This document shows positions 25,516 to 33,773 of a DNA stretch of 64,000 bases, piece by piece. The first letter of the stretch is position 1, and each line of letters starts with the position of its first letter. The translations under genes and the position numbers were made by a program. The notes under the pieces are model-generated. The model did no database searches, was not told the origin of the DNA, and saw nothing but the letters and a program-made list of their open reading frames with translations. The DNA comes from Mesorhizobium atlanticum (GTDB taxonomy: Bacteria > Pseudomonadota > Alphaproteobacteria > Rhizobiales > Rhizobiaceae), in NCBI RefSeq assembly GCF_003289965.1, contig NZ_QMBQ01000008.1:186001-250000 (forward strand), in the 5' to 3' direction.

Positions 25516-26157
25516 TCAAAGCTGACGCAGCGCCTCGCTGACCGGCGAGGATCCTAGCGCGCGCTGCATAGCCTGGCGCGACTGGGCGCGATCGGGCGTG
25601 ATCCAGTTGGGCTCGGCGCCGAGAAAGCGGTCGAGGAAGGCCACGGCATAGGCGGGCATTTCCGTCGCGTTCTCGCGGTAGGACCACCAGGTGCGCAGGT
25701 CGTCGGCGCATTTGTCGATGCTGGGCGCCGTGCCGAATTCCTGCTCATGCACGGCCAGGATCGCCGACACGCAGTAGTTGGTATAGAGGAAACCCTCCGG
25801 CCAGAAGCGCACGATCTCCGCCGTGCCGGCATTGGCATCGGTCTCGATCATTTCCTTCAGACCTGAGACCTCCCGCGCCGGCGCCTGCCGGATCAGCTCG
25901 CGCAGCACCAGTCCGGCGGCGAAGACGATGAAGTCCGCGCGGTCCACGTCAGCGAATCGCTTCTGCGCTTCCATGACCTCGATCCAGTCGAGAAAGGCGC
26001 GCGTCAGCTTCGCCTCGTCGATCTCGAAGCGCACGCCGAACGTCTCCGACACCACCTTCGCGCTGCTGCGGAAGGTGGCGCGAAACCAGCGCAGCTGCCG
26101 CAGCCGGTGGCGAAGGTCCGGCATAAGCGCGAGTTCATGCCTGAAAGGCAGATCCAT
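25516..26157 (-). CDS. Conserved hypothetical protein, 213 aa
   Basis: I do not recognise the family. The product is soluble and mostly helical, with an acidic pI character, two cysteines (YCVSAIL and DKCADDL) and a Trp-rich patch (DLRTWWSYREN). No signal peptide or membrane segment. It is divergent from gutM and shares its 190-base promoter region. That makes a role linked to the PTS locus conceivable, but nothing in the sequence shows one. Confidence 0.6.
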   Translation of the reverse strand: MDLPFRHELALMPDLRHRLRQLRWFRATFRSSAKVVSETFGVRFEIDEAKLTRAFLDWIEVMEAQKRFADVDRADFIVFAAGLVLRELIRQAPAREVSGLKEMIETDANAGTAEIVRFWPEGFLYTNYCVSAILAVHEQEFGTAPSIDKCADDLRTWWSYRENATEMPAYAVAFLDRFLGAEPNWITPDRAQSRQAMQRALGSSPVSEALRQL

Positions 26158-26246
26158 GTCTCATATCCCGTTTGACGACAGGCTAGCACAGGCGCCGCCG
26201 ATGCCGAAATCGACCGGTCGCCTGTGGAGCGTTATGGCCACAAATA

Positions 26247-26282
26247 TAATACATGTTGACATTCGAGGAAACAAATGTTCTC
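26247..26282 (+). promoter_or_regulatory. Putative operator upstream of gutM
   Basis: ACAT at 26251-26254 and ATGTTC at 26275-26280 stand 20 bases apart, the spacing seen before drl and the HAD gene. TTGACA (26256-26261) lies in the spacer, again as before drl. The gutM ATG is 67 bases downstream. Confidence 0.45.
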
Positions 26283-26346
26283 ACTTTCGGGTCATCTCTG
26301 CTCCGTTCAGTATGTGCCGGAGAAAGAGACTCGGGAGGAGACCGAA

Positions 26347-26784
26347 ATGGCGATCTGGCAGTGGGCGCTGCTTCTGCTGTTTGTTGTCTGGGCGCTGCAA
26401 TCGTTGGGCGTCTGGCTGCAGATGCGGCACTATTCCGATGTCTTCAAAGGCGTCACCAGCCAATACAAGGACGGCTTCATCGGCGCCGGCAATTTCCGCG
26501 GTCGCCTCGCCAAGGGCACCATCGCGCTCATCGTCGTAACGCCGGATCTCATCGTGCGCCGCATGATGGTCATGAGCGGCCGTTCGGTGCTGACCAAGTT
26601 CAAGCGACATGAAGAATTCGAGGGCATCCCCCTCGATCGACTCCGGTCCAACCCTGCGATCATGGGGGAGGGGGAACCCGGTGTGGCCGAGGCCGTGAAA
26701 CGGGCGATCGAGCAGATCGACCGCGCGCGGTCGGAGCCGGGGAAAAAGCCGGGCTTGGCCGGCTTGAACGTAGCAAGGGCTTAA
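26347..26784 (+). CDS. gutM: GutM-like glucitol operon activator, 145 aa
   Basis: GutM family: a single N-terminal membrane helix (WQWALLLLFVVWALQSLGVWLQ), then QMRHYSDVFKGVTSQYKDGFIGAGNFRGRLAKG and a VVTPDLIV-type strand. In E. coli GutM activates the sorbitol operon. Here it leads the PTS operon instead of following it, as is usual where sorbitol-type PTS genes occur outside enterics. The ATG at 26347 has a GGGAGGAG site. Confidence 0.88.
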   Translation: MAIWQWALLLLFVVWALQSLGVWLQMRHYSDVFKGVTSQYKDGFIGAGNFRGRLAKGTIALIVVTPDLIVRRMMVMSGRSVLTKFKRHEEFEGIPLDRLRSNPAIMGEGEPGVAEAVKRAIEQIDRARSEPGKKPGLAGLNVARA

Positions 26785-26836
26785 ACGACGCCGGCAGCCG
26801 GCTGGGAATGACCGGCAGGGGTCATAAGGAGGAGAA

Positions 26837-27604
26837 ATGTCTGTAATTTCGTTATTGGCGCAGCATGCCGACCTGGCGGTGCACAACCTGCATGTCGCAG
26901 GCACCATGGTCTCGGATGCTGCCTGGCACGGCAAGCTCGGCGTCGAGCATGCCACCGATCATCTCGTGGTCCTGGCGCAGGCGACGACCGACAACGCGCC
27001 GGTGACCGCCGATCAGCTGAAGGAACAGCTGAAGAACGTGCAGCAGGAAGAGCAGCTCGGCTGGCTGACCGCGATCGGCAAGTATTTCATCGGCATCTTT
27101 CAGAAGGGTGGCGAGGTGTTCGCCGGCTTCGTCACCGGCATCATCCCGACCCTGGTCGTGCTGATGACCGCTTTCTACGCCGTGACCGAACTGGTCGGCG
27201 AGGAGCGCGTCCACGGTCTGGCGCGCGGCGCCGGCCGCATCGCGCTGACCCGCTATACCGTGCTGCCGGTGCTGTCCGTGTTCTTCCTCACCAACCCGAT
27301 GGCCTACACCTTCGGCTCCTTCCTGGAAGAAAAGCACAAGCCTGCCTTCTATGACGCGGCAGTGTCCTATGTGCATCCGCCGCTCGGCCTCTTCCCGCAC
27401 ATCAACCCCGGTGAATATTTCGTCTGGGGCGGCATGCTGGTCGCGCTGCTCGACCTCGAGAAGCGGGGTGTCATCGCCAACGGCTATCACGTCAAGGTGG
27501 CCATCTGGTACGCCCTCGTCGGCCTCGTCGTCATCCTGCTGAAGGGCATCCTGACCGAGCGCATCACGGCCATCATGGCGCGCCGCCAGGGCGTCGAGCT
27601 CTAA
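26837..27604 (+). CDS. srlA: PTS sorbitol-type permease component IIC (SrlA), 255 aa with N-terminal extension
   Basis: From about residue 76 the protein follows E. coli SrlA closely in motif order: FIGIFQKGGEVFAGFVTGIIP, FFLTNPMAYTFGSF.EEKHKPAFYDAA, and GLFPHINPGEYFVW. SrlA is about 187 aa, so this one has an extra ~72 residues at the N-terminus, polar with several His residues. The start has an AAGGAGGAG site, so the extension is probably real. It forms the sorbitol-family polyol channel with SrlE. Confidence 0.9.
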   Translation: MSVISLLAQHADLAVHNLHVAGTMVSDAAWHGKLGVEHATDHLVVLAQATTDNAPVTADQLKEQLKNVQQEEQLGWLTAIGKYFIGIFQKGGEVFAGFVTGIIPTLVVLMTAFYAVTELVGEERVHGLARGAGRIALTRYTVLPVLSVFFLTNPMAYTFGSFLEEKHKPAFYDAAVSYVHPPLGLFPHINPGEYFVWGGMLVALLDLEKRGVIANGYHVKVAIWYALVGLVVILLKGILTERITAIMARRQGVEL

Positions 27605-27619
27605 GGGCGGGAGGGCACC

Positions 27620-28624
27620 ATGACCAAGACATTCAAGGCAGTAAAGATCTCGAAGGGCTCCACCGGCTGGGGCGGCCCCCTGGTCATCGAGCCGACCGAT
27701 CAGCGCAACAAGGTCGTGTCGGTAACCGGCGGCGGCATTCATCCGGTGGCGCAGCTCATCGCCGACATGACCGGCGCCCAGGCCGTCGACGGCTTCAAGT
27801 CGCCGCCGATCGAAAGCGAGATGGCGGTCGTCGTCGTCGACTGCGGCGGCACCGCACGCTGCGGCGTCTACCCGCGCAAGCGCATCCCGACCGTCAACTT
27901 GACGCCGGTCGGCCAGGCGGGTCCGCTCGCCCAATTCATCACGGAAGACATCTACGTTTCGGGCGTGAAGCCGGCCAACGTCACAATGGCGGACGGATCC
28001 GAAGCGGTCACCACTGCGGGGGGAGCAGCATCGATGAGTTCAAGCAACAACACCACTGCCAGGGCGGCCGAACCGCTGCCGAGTGAAGGCGGGCTTATCG
28101 GCCTGATCAGCTCGATCGGCCGCGTCATGGGCCGCGTGGTCGGCATCTTCTTCAACTCCGGCCGCCGCACCATCGACCAGGTCGTCCGCAACGTGCTGCC
28201 CTTCATGGCCTTCGTGACCATGCTGATCGGCCTCATCCTCTATACCGGCATCGGCGACGTGCTGGCGCAGCCGATGGGTCCGCTGGCCAACAACATTGTC
28301 GGCCTGCTGGTCATCTCGGCCATCTGCGGCCTGCCGTTCCTGTCGCCCATCCTGGGACCGGGCGCGGTCATCGCGCAGGTCATCGGCGTCGCCATCATCG
28401 GCCCGCAGATCGCCAACGGCACCATCTCGCCCGCAATGGCCCTGCCGGCGCTGTTTGCCTACAACACCCAGGTGGGCTGCGATTTCGTTCCCGTCGGTCT
28501 GGCGCTGGGTGAAGCCAAGCCGAAGACGATCGAGATCGGCGTGCCGGCGGTGCTCATCAGCCGCCAGATCATGGGCCCGGTTTCCGTGCTGATCGCATGG
28601 GTCGTGTCCCTGATCGTGTTCTAA
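27620..28624 (+). CDS. srlE: PTS sorbitol-type IIBC component (SrlE), 334 aa
   Basis: N-terminal IIB domain with the motif SKGSTGWGGPL and the phosphorylated Cys75 in VVDCGGTARCGVYPRK. A variable linker of about 30 residues precedes the membrane IIC2-type domain (FFNSGRRTIDQVVRNVLPFMAFV, then LPFLSPILGPGAVIAQVIGV and AYNTQVGCDFVPVGLALGEA). It passes phosphate from IIA to the polyol during import. Gene order srlA-srlE-srlB is as in E. coli. Confidence 0.93.
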   Translation: MTKTFKAVKISKGSTGWGGPLVIEPTDQRNKVVSVTGGGIHPVAQLIADMTGAQAVDGFKSPPIESEMAVVVVDCGGTARCGVYPRKRIPTVNLTPVGQAGPLAQFITEDIYVSGVKPANVTMADGSEAVTTAGGAASMSSSNNTTARAAEPLPSEGGLIGLISSIGRVMGRVVGIFFNSGRRTIDQVVRNVLPFMAFVTMLIGLILYTGIGDVLAQPMGPLANNIVGLLVISAICGLPFLSPILGPGAVIAQVIGVAIIGPQIANGTISPAMALPALFAYNTQVGCDFVPVGLALGEAKPKTIEIGVPAVLISRQIMGPVSVLIAWVVSLIVF

Positions 28625-28651
28625 GCCATCAGTAAAAACGAGGTTCGCCAT

Positions 28652-29032
28652 ATGTCGGTTCTTCTCAAGACACGGGTTACGGCAATTGGACCCGAAGTGG
28701 CGGACCTCGCCGAGGGCGGCGTGGTCATCCTTTTCGCGGATGGCTCGCCTCCCGAACTGGCCGAGGTCTCCGTGCTGCACAAGACGGAGGAGGGCCCGAG
28801 CGATAACGGGCCGGCGAAAGGCGCGTCGATCACGCTCGGACCGGTCTCGGCGACGATAACGGCGGTCGGCTCCACGGCCTGGAGCAAGGTCCGCGAAATG
28901 GGCCATGTCGTGATCTCCTTCAACGGAGCGACTGAGGCCGAAAGGCCGGGCGAGCTGTGCGCGTCCGAGATCGACACCGGGGCGCTGGTGACGGCTCTGA
29001 CGCCGGGCGCTGTCATCACCATCGCCGCCTGA
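28652..29032 (+). CDS. srlB: PTS sorbitol-type IIA component (SrlB), 126 aa
   Basis: Small soluble IIA of the glucitol family. His43 (AEVSVLHK) sits exactly where the phosphorylated histidine of E. coli SrlB is. The AVGSTAWSKVREMGHVVISFNG block and the closing TPGAVITI strand also fit. It takes phosphate from the fused HPr-EI encoded next and hands it to SrlE. Confidence 0.92.
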   Translation: MSVLLKTRVTAIGPEVADLAEGGVVILFADGSPPELAEVSVLHKTEEGPSDNGPAKGASITLGPVSATITAVGSTAWSKVREMGHVVISFNGATEAERPGELCASEIDTGALVTALTPGAVITIAA

Positions 29033-29077
29033 TAGGATCAGCGCCGTCCAGGTGGCGCCGTAAGCTAGAGTATTGCC

Positions 29078-31063
29078 ATGGAACGCTCGACCATCGTCAG
29101 AGTGCACGAAGGTTTGCACGCCCGTCCCGCCACGCGGTTCGTGAAGCTCGCCAAGGGTTTCGAATCCGATGTCGAGCTGGTCAAGGACGGCAAGGCGGTC
29201 AGCGCCAAGAGCTCGGTCAAGCTGATGCTGCTGGCGGTGAAAGAGAACCAGGAAGTCACCGTGCGCGCCAACGGCGCCGACGCGATCGAGGCGATCGAGG
29301 CGCTGATCGGCTATCTTGAGAACCCGCGCGCCGGCCTCGACGACGAGAGTGAAGCGGGCGAGGGCGGCTCGGAAACCGCAGCCGCGGCACCCGCTCCCGA
29401 GGCCGCGCCGCTGGCTGCCGCGCCGATGGATGGAATCTCCAAGCTCCAGGGCGTCGCCGCCAGCGAGGGTGTTGCGATCGGGCCGGCCTTTGCCCATTTC
29501 CCGCCGGAGATCGAAGGACCGGGCAGACGGCTGCGGGCCGATGAGATCGACAGCGAAATCGAGCGCTTCCGCGGCGCCGTCACCAGCGTCCAGTCCCGCA
29601 TGGACCTCACGCTCGCCGAGGACAATCTCTCCGCCGGCGACCGTGGCATCGTCGCGGCGCTGCGCGACATCGCCGCCGACGACAGCCTGACAGGCGAAGT
29701 GGAAAGATTGATCAAAGGCGGTGACGATGCGGTCTCCGCCGTCATCGCTGCCGCGGCCACCATCGCCGCCGATTTCAGCGCGGTAGATGACCATTATCTC
29801 AACGCCCGAGCCGACGACGTCCATGCCGTCGGCCGGCAGATCTGCCTGGTGCTGCTCGGCCAGGACGAGGTCAGCCTGGAGACCATACCGCAGGGCGCGA
29901 TCCTGATTGCCGACGACATCGGCGCCTGGGATCTGGCGCGCGCGCCGCTGAAGCGCATCGGCGGCGTGGTCTGCGGGCATGGCGGCGCCACCTCGCACAT
30001 CGCCATCATCGCGCGCTCGCACGGCATCCCGGCGGTGCTTGGTCTGGGAAATAAGATCAACGAGTTGCGTGCGGCCAAGGAAGTCGCCATCGACGGCAAT
30101 GCGGGGCATGTGATCGTCGACCCGGATGAGGCGACGCGCTCCGATTTCAACCGGCGCGTAGAAGCCGCGGCGCAGGAGCGCGCGGGCCTCAAGATATTCA
30201 AGGAAGTAACTCCTACCCGCGCCGACGGCACGGTGATCGAGGTCGCCGCCAATATCGGCTCGCTGGAAGAGATCGAGGCGGCGCAGGAAGCCGGCGCCAT
30301 GGGCGTCGGCCTGTTTCGCACCGAGCTGCTCTTCATGCGCCACATGCACCTGCCGTCGGAAGACATGCAGGCCGAAACCTACAGCGCCTTGGCCAAGGCA
30401 TTCGCGCCGCATCCGGTGATCGTGCGCACGCTCGACATCGGCGGCGACAAGCCGATCGCCGGCATCGAATTTCCCGACGAGGAAAACCCCTTCCTCGGCT
30501 GGCGCGGCATCCGCATGTGTCTCGACCGGCCCGACATCTTCAAGCGCCAGCTGCGTGCCCTGCTCAGGGCCGCCGTGCACGGCAACATCAAGGTGATGCT
30601 GCCTATGGTTTCTGAGATTTCAGAAGTGACGCGCACGCGGGCACTGGTCGATGAATGCGCGGCCGAGCTGAAGGCCGAGGGCGTTGAGCATGCGAGCTTC
30701 GATCTCGGCGTGATGATCGAGACGCCGGCTGCCGTGCTGATCGCGCCGGCGTTGGCGAAGGAAGTGGCGTTCTTCTCGATCGGCACCAACGATCTCACCC
30801 AGTACATCATGGCCGCCGACCGCCTCAATCCGACGGTCGCCAAGCTCAATGACGTCACCAATCCGGCGGTGATGTCGGCGATCGAACTGACCGCCAAGGC
30901 CGGTGTCGCCGCCGGCATCATGGTGGGCATGTGCGGCGAAGCCGCCGGCCGTCCGGACCTCATCCCGACCTTCATCGGGATGGGCCTGACCGAGCTCAGC
31001 ATGAGCCCGGCCTCGATCCAGCGCGCCAAGAAGACCATCGCGGCCATGGCGGCTGAACGATAG
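29078..31063 (+). CDS. Fused HPr-enzyme I phosphotransferase, 661 aa
   Basis: Residues 1-88 are HPr with the phosphorylated His14 in HEGLHARPATRFV and a regulatory-type serine in AKSSVKLMLL. A short acidic/Ala-rich linker leads to enzyme I from about residue 120: the phospho-histidine His307 in GGATSHIAIIARSHGIPAV, the PEP-binding barrel (RTELLFMR, RTLDIGGDKPI, FFSIGTNDLTQY), and the C-terminal GMCGEAAG. The fusion carries no IIA, unlike FruB/MTP types. It gives this operon its own PEP-dependent phosphate source, independent of the nitrogen PTS found in most alphaproteobacteria. Confidence 0.93.
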   Translation: MERSTIVRVHEGLHARPATRFVKLAKGFESDVELVKDGKAVSAKSSVKLMLLAVKENQEVTVRANGADAIEAIEALIGYLENPRAGLDDESEAGEGGSETAAAAPAPEAAPLAAAPMDGISKLQGVAASEGVAIGPAFAHFPPEIEGPGRRLRADEIDSEIERFRGAVTSVQSRMDLTLAEDNLSAGDRGIVAALRDIAADDSLTGEVERLIKGGDDAVSAVIAAAATIAADFSAVDDHYLNARADDVHAVGRQICLVLLGQDEVSLETIPQGAILIADDIGAWDLARAPLKRIGGVVCGHGGATSHIAIIARSHGIPAVLGLGNKINELRAAKEVAIDGNAGHVIVDPDEATRSDFNRRVEAAAQERAGLKIFKEVTPTRADGTVIEVAANIGSLEEIEAAQEAGAMGVGLFRTELLFMRHMHLPSEDMQAETYSALAKAFAPHPVIVRTLDIGGDKPIAGIEFPDEENPFLGWRGIRMCLDRPDIFKRQLRALLRAAVHGNIKVMLPMVSEISEVTRTRALVDECAAELKAEGVEHASFDLGVMIETPAAVLIAPALAKEVAFFSIGTNDLTQYIMAADRLNPTVAKLNDVTNPAVMSAIELTAKAGVAAGIMVGMCGEAAGRPDLIPTFIGMGLTELSMSPASIQRAKKTIAAMAAER

Positions 31064-31080
31064 CGGATCCCTCGCGGCGG

Positions 31081-31866
31081 TTACGTCAGATGCGCGAGCA
31101 GGGTGGCGAGAACCGGTGTCAGTTCCTGGACGGCATTGGCTTGGGCGCAAGCCTGCCGGATGCGATCCTCCCGCACTTCTGCCGCCAGCACCGCGATCTC
31201 GAGAATGTCGGGCTCGGACGTCTCGCCCTTGGTGGCGAGACCGCAGGCTAGCACGATCGGCGCCAGGCAATCGATATCAAACGACCTGTCGGTGAAGGTC
31301 GTTGCGGCCGAGCCGGTCTCGCCAAGCTGGATGGGGCGGTGGTTGAGGCATTCGACAAGCAGGGCCGAGCAGGCCGCCGCGATCTGGTCCGTGGAGGCCG
31401 CGGACGCTGTCGCTGCGGCGAGCAATTCTGCATGGCGCTTGCGCACTGCGGCATGGACGGCCGAAAAGCTCGCCTCATGCACCCTTGGGTTTTCTATGCC
31501 GAGCCCGGCAAGGACCGCCCGGGTCAGATAATACATGTCACGCCTGAACTGACGTTCGCCGTTTATCTGCCGGTCTTCATCGCCTTGCGGGAAATAGGCG
31601 CGCAGGCTTTTTACGGTCGTTCCGTCGACCTTGAGCGGCCGGGAATGCGGAACGAAGGATTCGGCGATCGTCAGCGCGTCGTCGACAGCGCTCGCGGCGT
31701 GGCCGAGCAGGCTACGGCCCGGAAAGGGAGGCAAATTGCCGGCTATATCGTGAGATGCCTCGCCGGCGCTGTCGTGGCGGCTCTGGCGAATGGCATCGCG
31801 CAGTTCCCGAAGCCGGTCCTTCAGGTTGGCGCGCACATCTTCGGAAATTTGTCGCAGCATCACCAA
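31081..31866 (-). CDS. Hypothetical helical protein between the PTS genes and their regulator, 261 aa
   Basis: No known family recognised. It is soluble, Ala-rich and helical, with an N-terminal coiled-coil-like part (VRANLKDRLRELRDAIRQS) and a later AACSALLVECLNHRP segment. There is no signal peptide or catalytic motif. It is convergent to the HPr-EI gene and divergent from the SorC regulator. The start may be the ATG at 31866 or the one two codons later. A role with the PTS regulon is possible from position alone. Confidence 0.55.
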   Translation of the reverse strand: MVMLRQISEDVRANLKDRLRELRDAIRQSRHDSAGEASHDIAGNLPPFPGRSLLGHAASAVDDALTIAESFVPHSRPLKVDGTTVKSLRAYFPQGDEDRQINGERQFRRDMYYLTRAVLAGLGIENPRVHEASFSAVHAAVRKRHAELLAAATASAASTDQIAAACSALLVECLNHRPIQLGETGSAATTFTDRSFDIDCLAPIVLACGLATKGETSEPDILEIAVLAAEVREDRIRQACAQANAVQELTPVLATLLAHLT

Positions 31867-32002
31867 TTGCCTCGAAATGCTGAAAGCCGGTCAGGGCTCT
31901 GGGGCGCCAGTCGCCCTCTCTAGATTGTTCGTCTCGCTTGGTAGATCAATAGACGATATTTAACCAGAACGCAGAATCGGCGGCGGTATCGCGGAGGGGA
32001 AC

Positions 32003-33016
32003 TTGGGCAGGCGACGGCAGGGCGAATCTGAAAGCGGCAAGGCGACAGCGGAGGCGGCTGAGCAGGTCGTCAATGAAAGCCGGACCGACCGGCTCAGGAT
32101 CCGCGCCGCCTGGATGTATTTCGTCGAGCAGATGACACAGAACGAGATCGCCGACGTGCTCGGCGTCGGCCGGGTCACAATCGTGCGCATGTTGGCGGAG
32201 GCGAGGGCGCGCAACGAGGTGAAGATCACCATCGAGAGCGAGCTCCTGGAGATCGTGCGCCTGGAGCGCGCGCTGGAAAAGACCTTCGGTCTGCAGCAGG
32301 CGCTGGTCGCGCCGCTCTCTGATTCCAACGCCGATCCGATCCCGGCGATCGCCGCCAAGACCGGCATGTTCCTGTCCGACGCGATGAAATCCGGCATGCG
32401 GGTCGGCGTCGGCTGGGGTGTGACGCTGTTCCACACCTTGCCGTTCATCAGCGCCAAGTCGCTGACCGACTTCAGCGTGATCTCGCTGCTTGGCGGCGTC
32501 GGTGTCGCACGCCGGGTCAACCCGGCCGAGTTCGCCTGGCGCTTCGCCCAGATTTTTCAGGGTGACGGCTATCTGATGCCGACGCCGGCCGTCGTCGACA
32601 GCGTCGAGACCAAGATCGCGCTGGTCGAGCGCTGCGGCCTGCAGGAGATTTTTGCAATGGCCGACGCGCTCGACGCGGTCCTGCTGAGCGTCGGCGGCAT
32701 TGCTTCGGCCACCACCTTCTCGCGCGGCGGCTTCCTCAATGAAGCGGACCGGGAGGCCCTGCTGGCGCGTGGCGCCGTCGGCGATCTTCTGTTCCATTTC
32801 TACGACCGCAAGGGCGATCTGGTCGACCATCCCGTCAACAGCCATGTGATGTCGGTGGATGTCGATCGGCTGCGCAAGGCGCCGATCCGCATCCTAGCCT
32901 CGGGCGGCGCGGAGAAGACCGAGGCGCTGCTCGGCGCCATGAACCTGATTGCGCCAACCGTGCTCATCACTGACGAGGAAAGCGCGCGCCGTATGCTGGC
33001 GGCGCATGGGGCATGA
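32003..33016 (+). CDS. SorC/DeoR-family sugar-binding transcriptional regulator, 337 aa
   Basis: HTH near residues 28-65 (RIRAAWMYFVEQMTQNEIADVLGVGRVTIVRMLAEARARNEVKI), then the SorC-type sugar-phosphate-binding domain (GVGWGVTLFHTL, SLLGGVGVARRVNPAEFAWRFAQIF, VDAVLLSVGGI-like strand). SorC proteins respond to phosphorylated sugars or polyols as tetramers binding two half-sites. TTG start with a GAGGGGAA site. It is the natural candidate to bind the ACAT-N20-ATGTTC elements upstream of gutM, the HAD gene and drl. Confidence 0.88.
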   Translation: MGRRRQGESESGKATAEAAEQVVNESRTDRLRIRAAWMYFVEQMTQNEIADVLGVGRVTIVRMLAEARARNEVKITIESELLEIVRLERALEKTFGLQQALVAPLSDSNADPIPAIAAKTGMFLSDAMKSGMRVGVGWGVTLFHTLPFISAKSLTDFSVISLLGGVGVARRVNPAEFAWRFAQIFQGDGYLMPTPAVVDSVETKIALVERCGLQEIFAMADALDAVLLSVGGIASATTFSRGGFLNEADREALLARGAVGDLLFHFYDRKGDLVDHPVNSHVMSVDVDRLRKAPIRILASGGAEKTEALLGAMNLIAPTVLITDEESARRMLAAHGA

Positions 33017-33017
33017 A

Positions 33018-33588
33018 TCAAGCGACGGAAGGGCTTGCCCGTTCCGCAATTGAACCGCGGAGGAGCTTGCGGGCAGGCTCCTCCAGCAGAATGAAGACGG
33101 CGACCGAAATGATGACCAGCAAGGGCTGATACAAAAGCCGTCCGATCCAGTCCCATTCTCCCGTGAATATCACTGGCTCCACTTTCGAACCGGAATTTGC
33201 AGGATGTAGAGGGCATAGCTTGCATTGCCCAGCAGCACGAGCGGCCTGCACGATAGGGCGCGTTGAACAAGGCCGTCATTGACGGCGCATGTCGTAATCA
33301 AGGCAACAAAGCCTATTGCTGCGAAAGATCCTGTCGATGCCGTGCTTGTCGCGATAAGCGCGGCCATCGTGAACGCCCCGGCCACAATGGCGGCCACGTC
33401 GTCACGACGACGGTTGAACGCGCCGGCCCGGAACAGCAAGGCGCAGATGATGCCGGTGATGAATTCGGGCATCCTCAGAAGCGGGAGAGGCATTGGCGCC
33501 ATCCAGCTGAACGCGAGGTAACCTGTCGGCCCGTTATGCTCAACGATGGTGGCCGCGCTCCACAGGAACGGCCGCACGGGAATCGGTC
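33018..33588 (-). pseudogene. Decayed acyltransferase-3 (OafA/YrhL) gene, C-terminal half with frameshift
   Basis: Two overlapping frames on the minus strand make up the second half of an acyltransferase-3 protein. The first (up to 33577) carries the MPEFITGIICALLF segment and GNASYALYILQIPV, then ends at a TGA. The second, one frame over (down to 33018), continues WIGRLLYQPLLVIISVAVFILLEEPARKLL. The N-terminal half with the catalytic His is absent; an in-frame stop lies at about 33588. The remnant abuts the 3' side of tRNA-Pro. Confidence 0.8.
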
Positions 33589-33642
33589 AAGCCGGTCGCT
33601 CTCGGTCGACGAAAGCTCTGGGGCCAAGTCTCAGGCTGAAAA

Positions 33643-33719
<77 letters not shown>

Positions 33720-33773
33720 GACCGGGTGGCGATGTATCGTGATAACCCCGTGCGGGTCAACCGAATTCGGTGC

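Noticed and set aside
28040..30580. An 846-codon open frame opposite srlE, srlB and HPr-EI
   Set aside because: It spans three real genes and two intergenic gaps on the other strand and has shadow-frame composition only.
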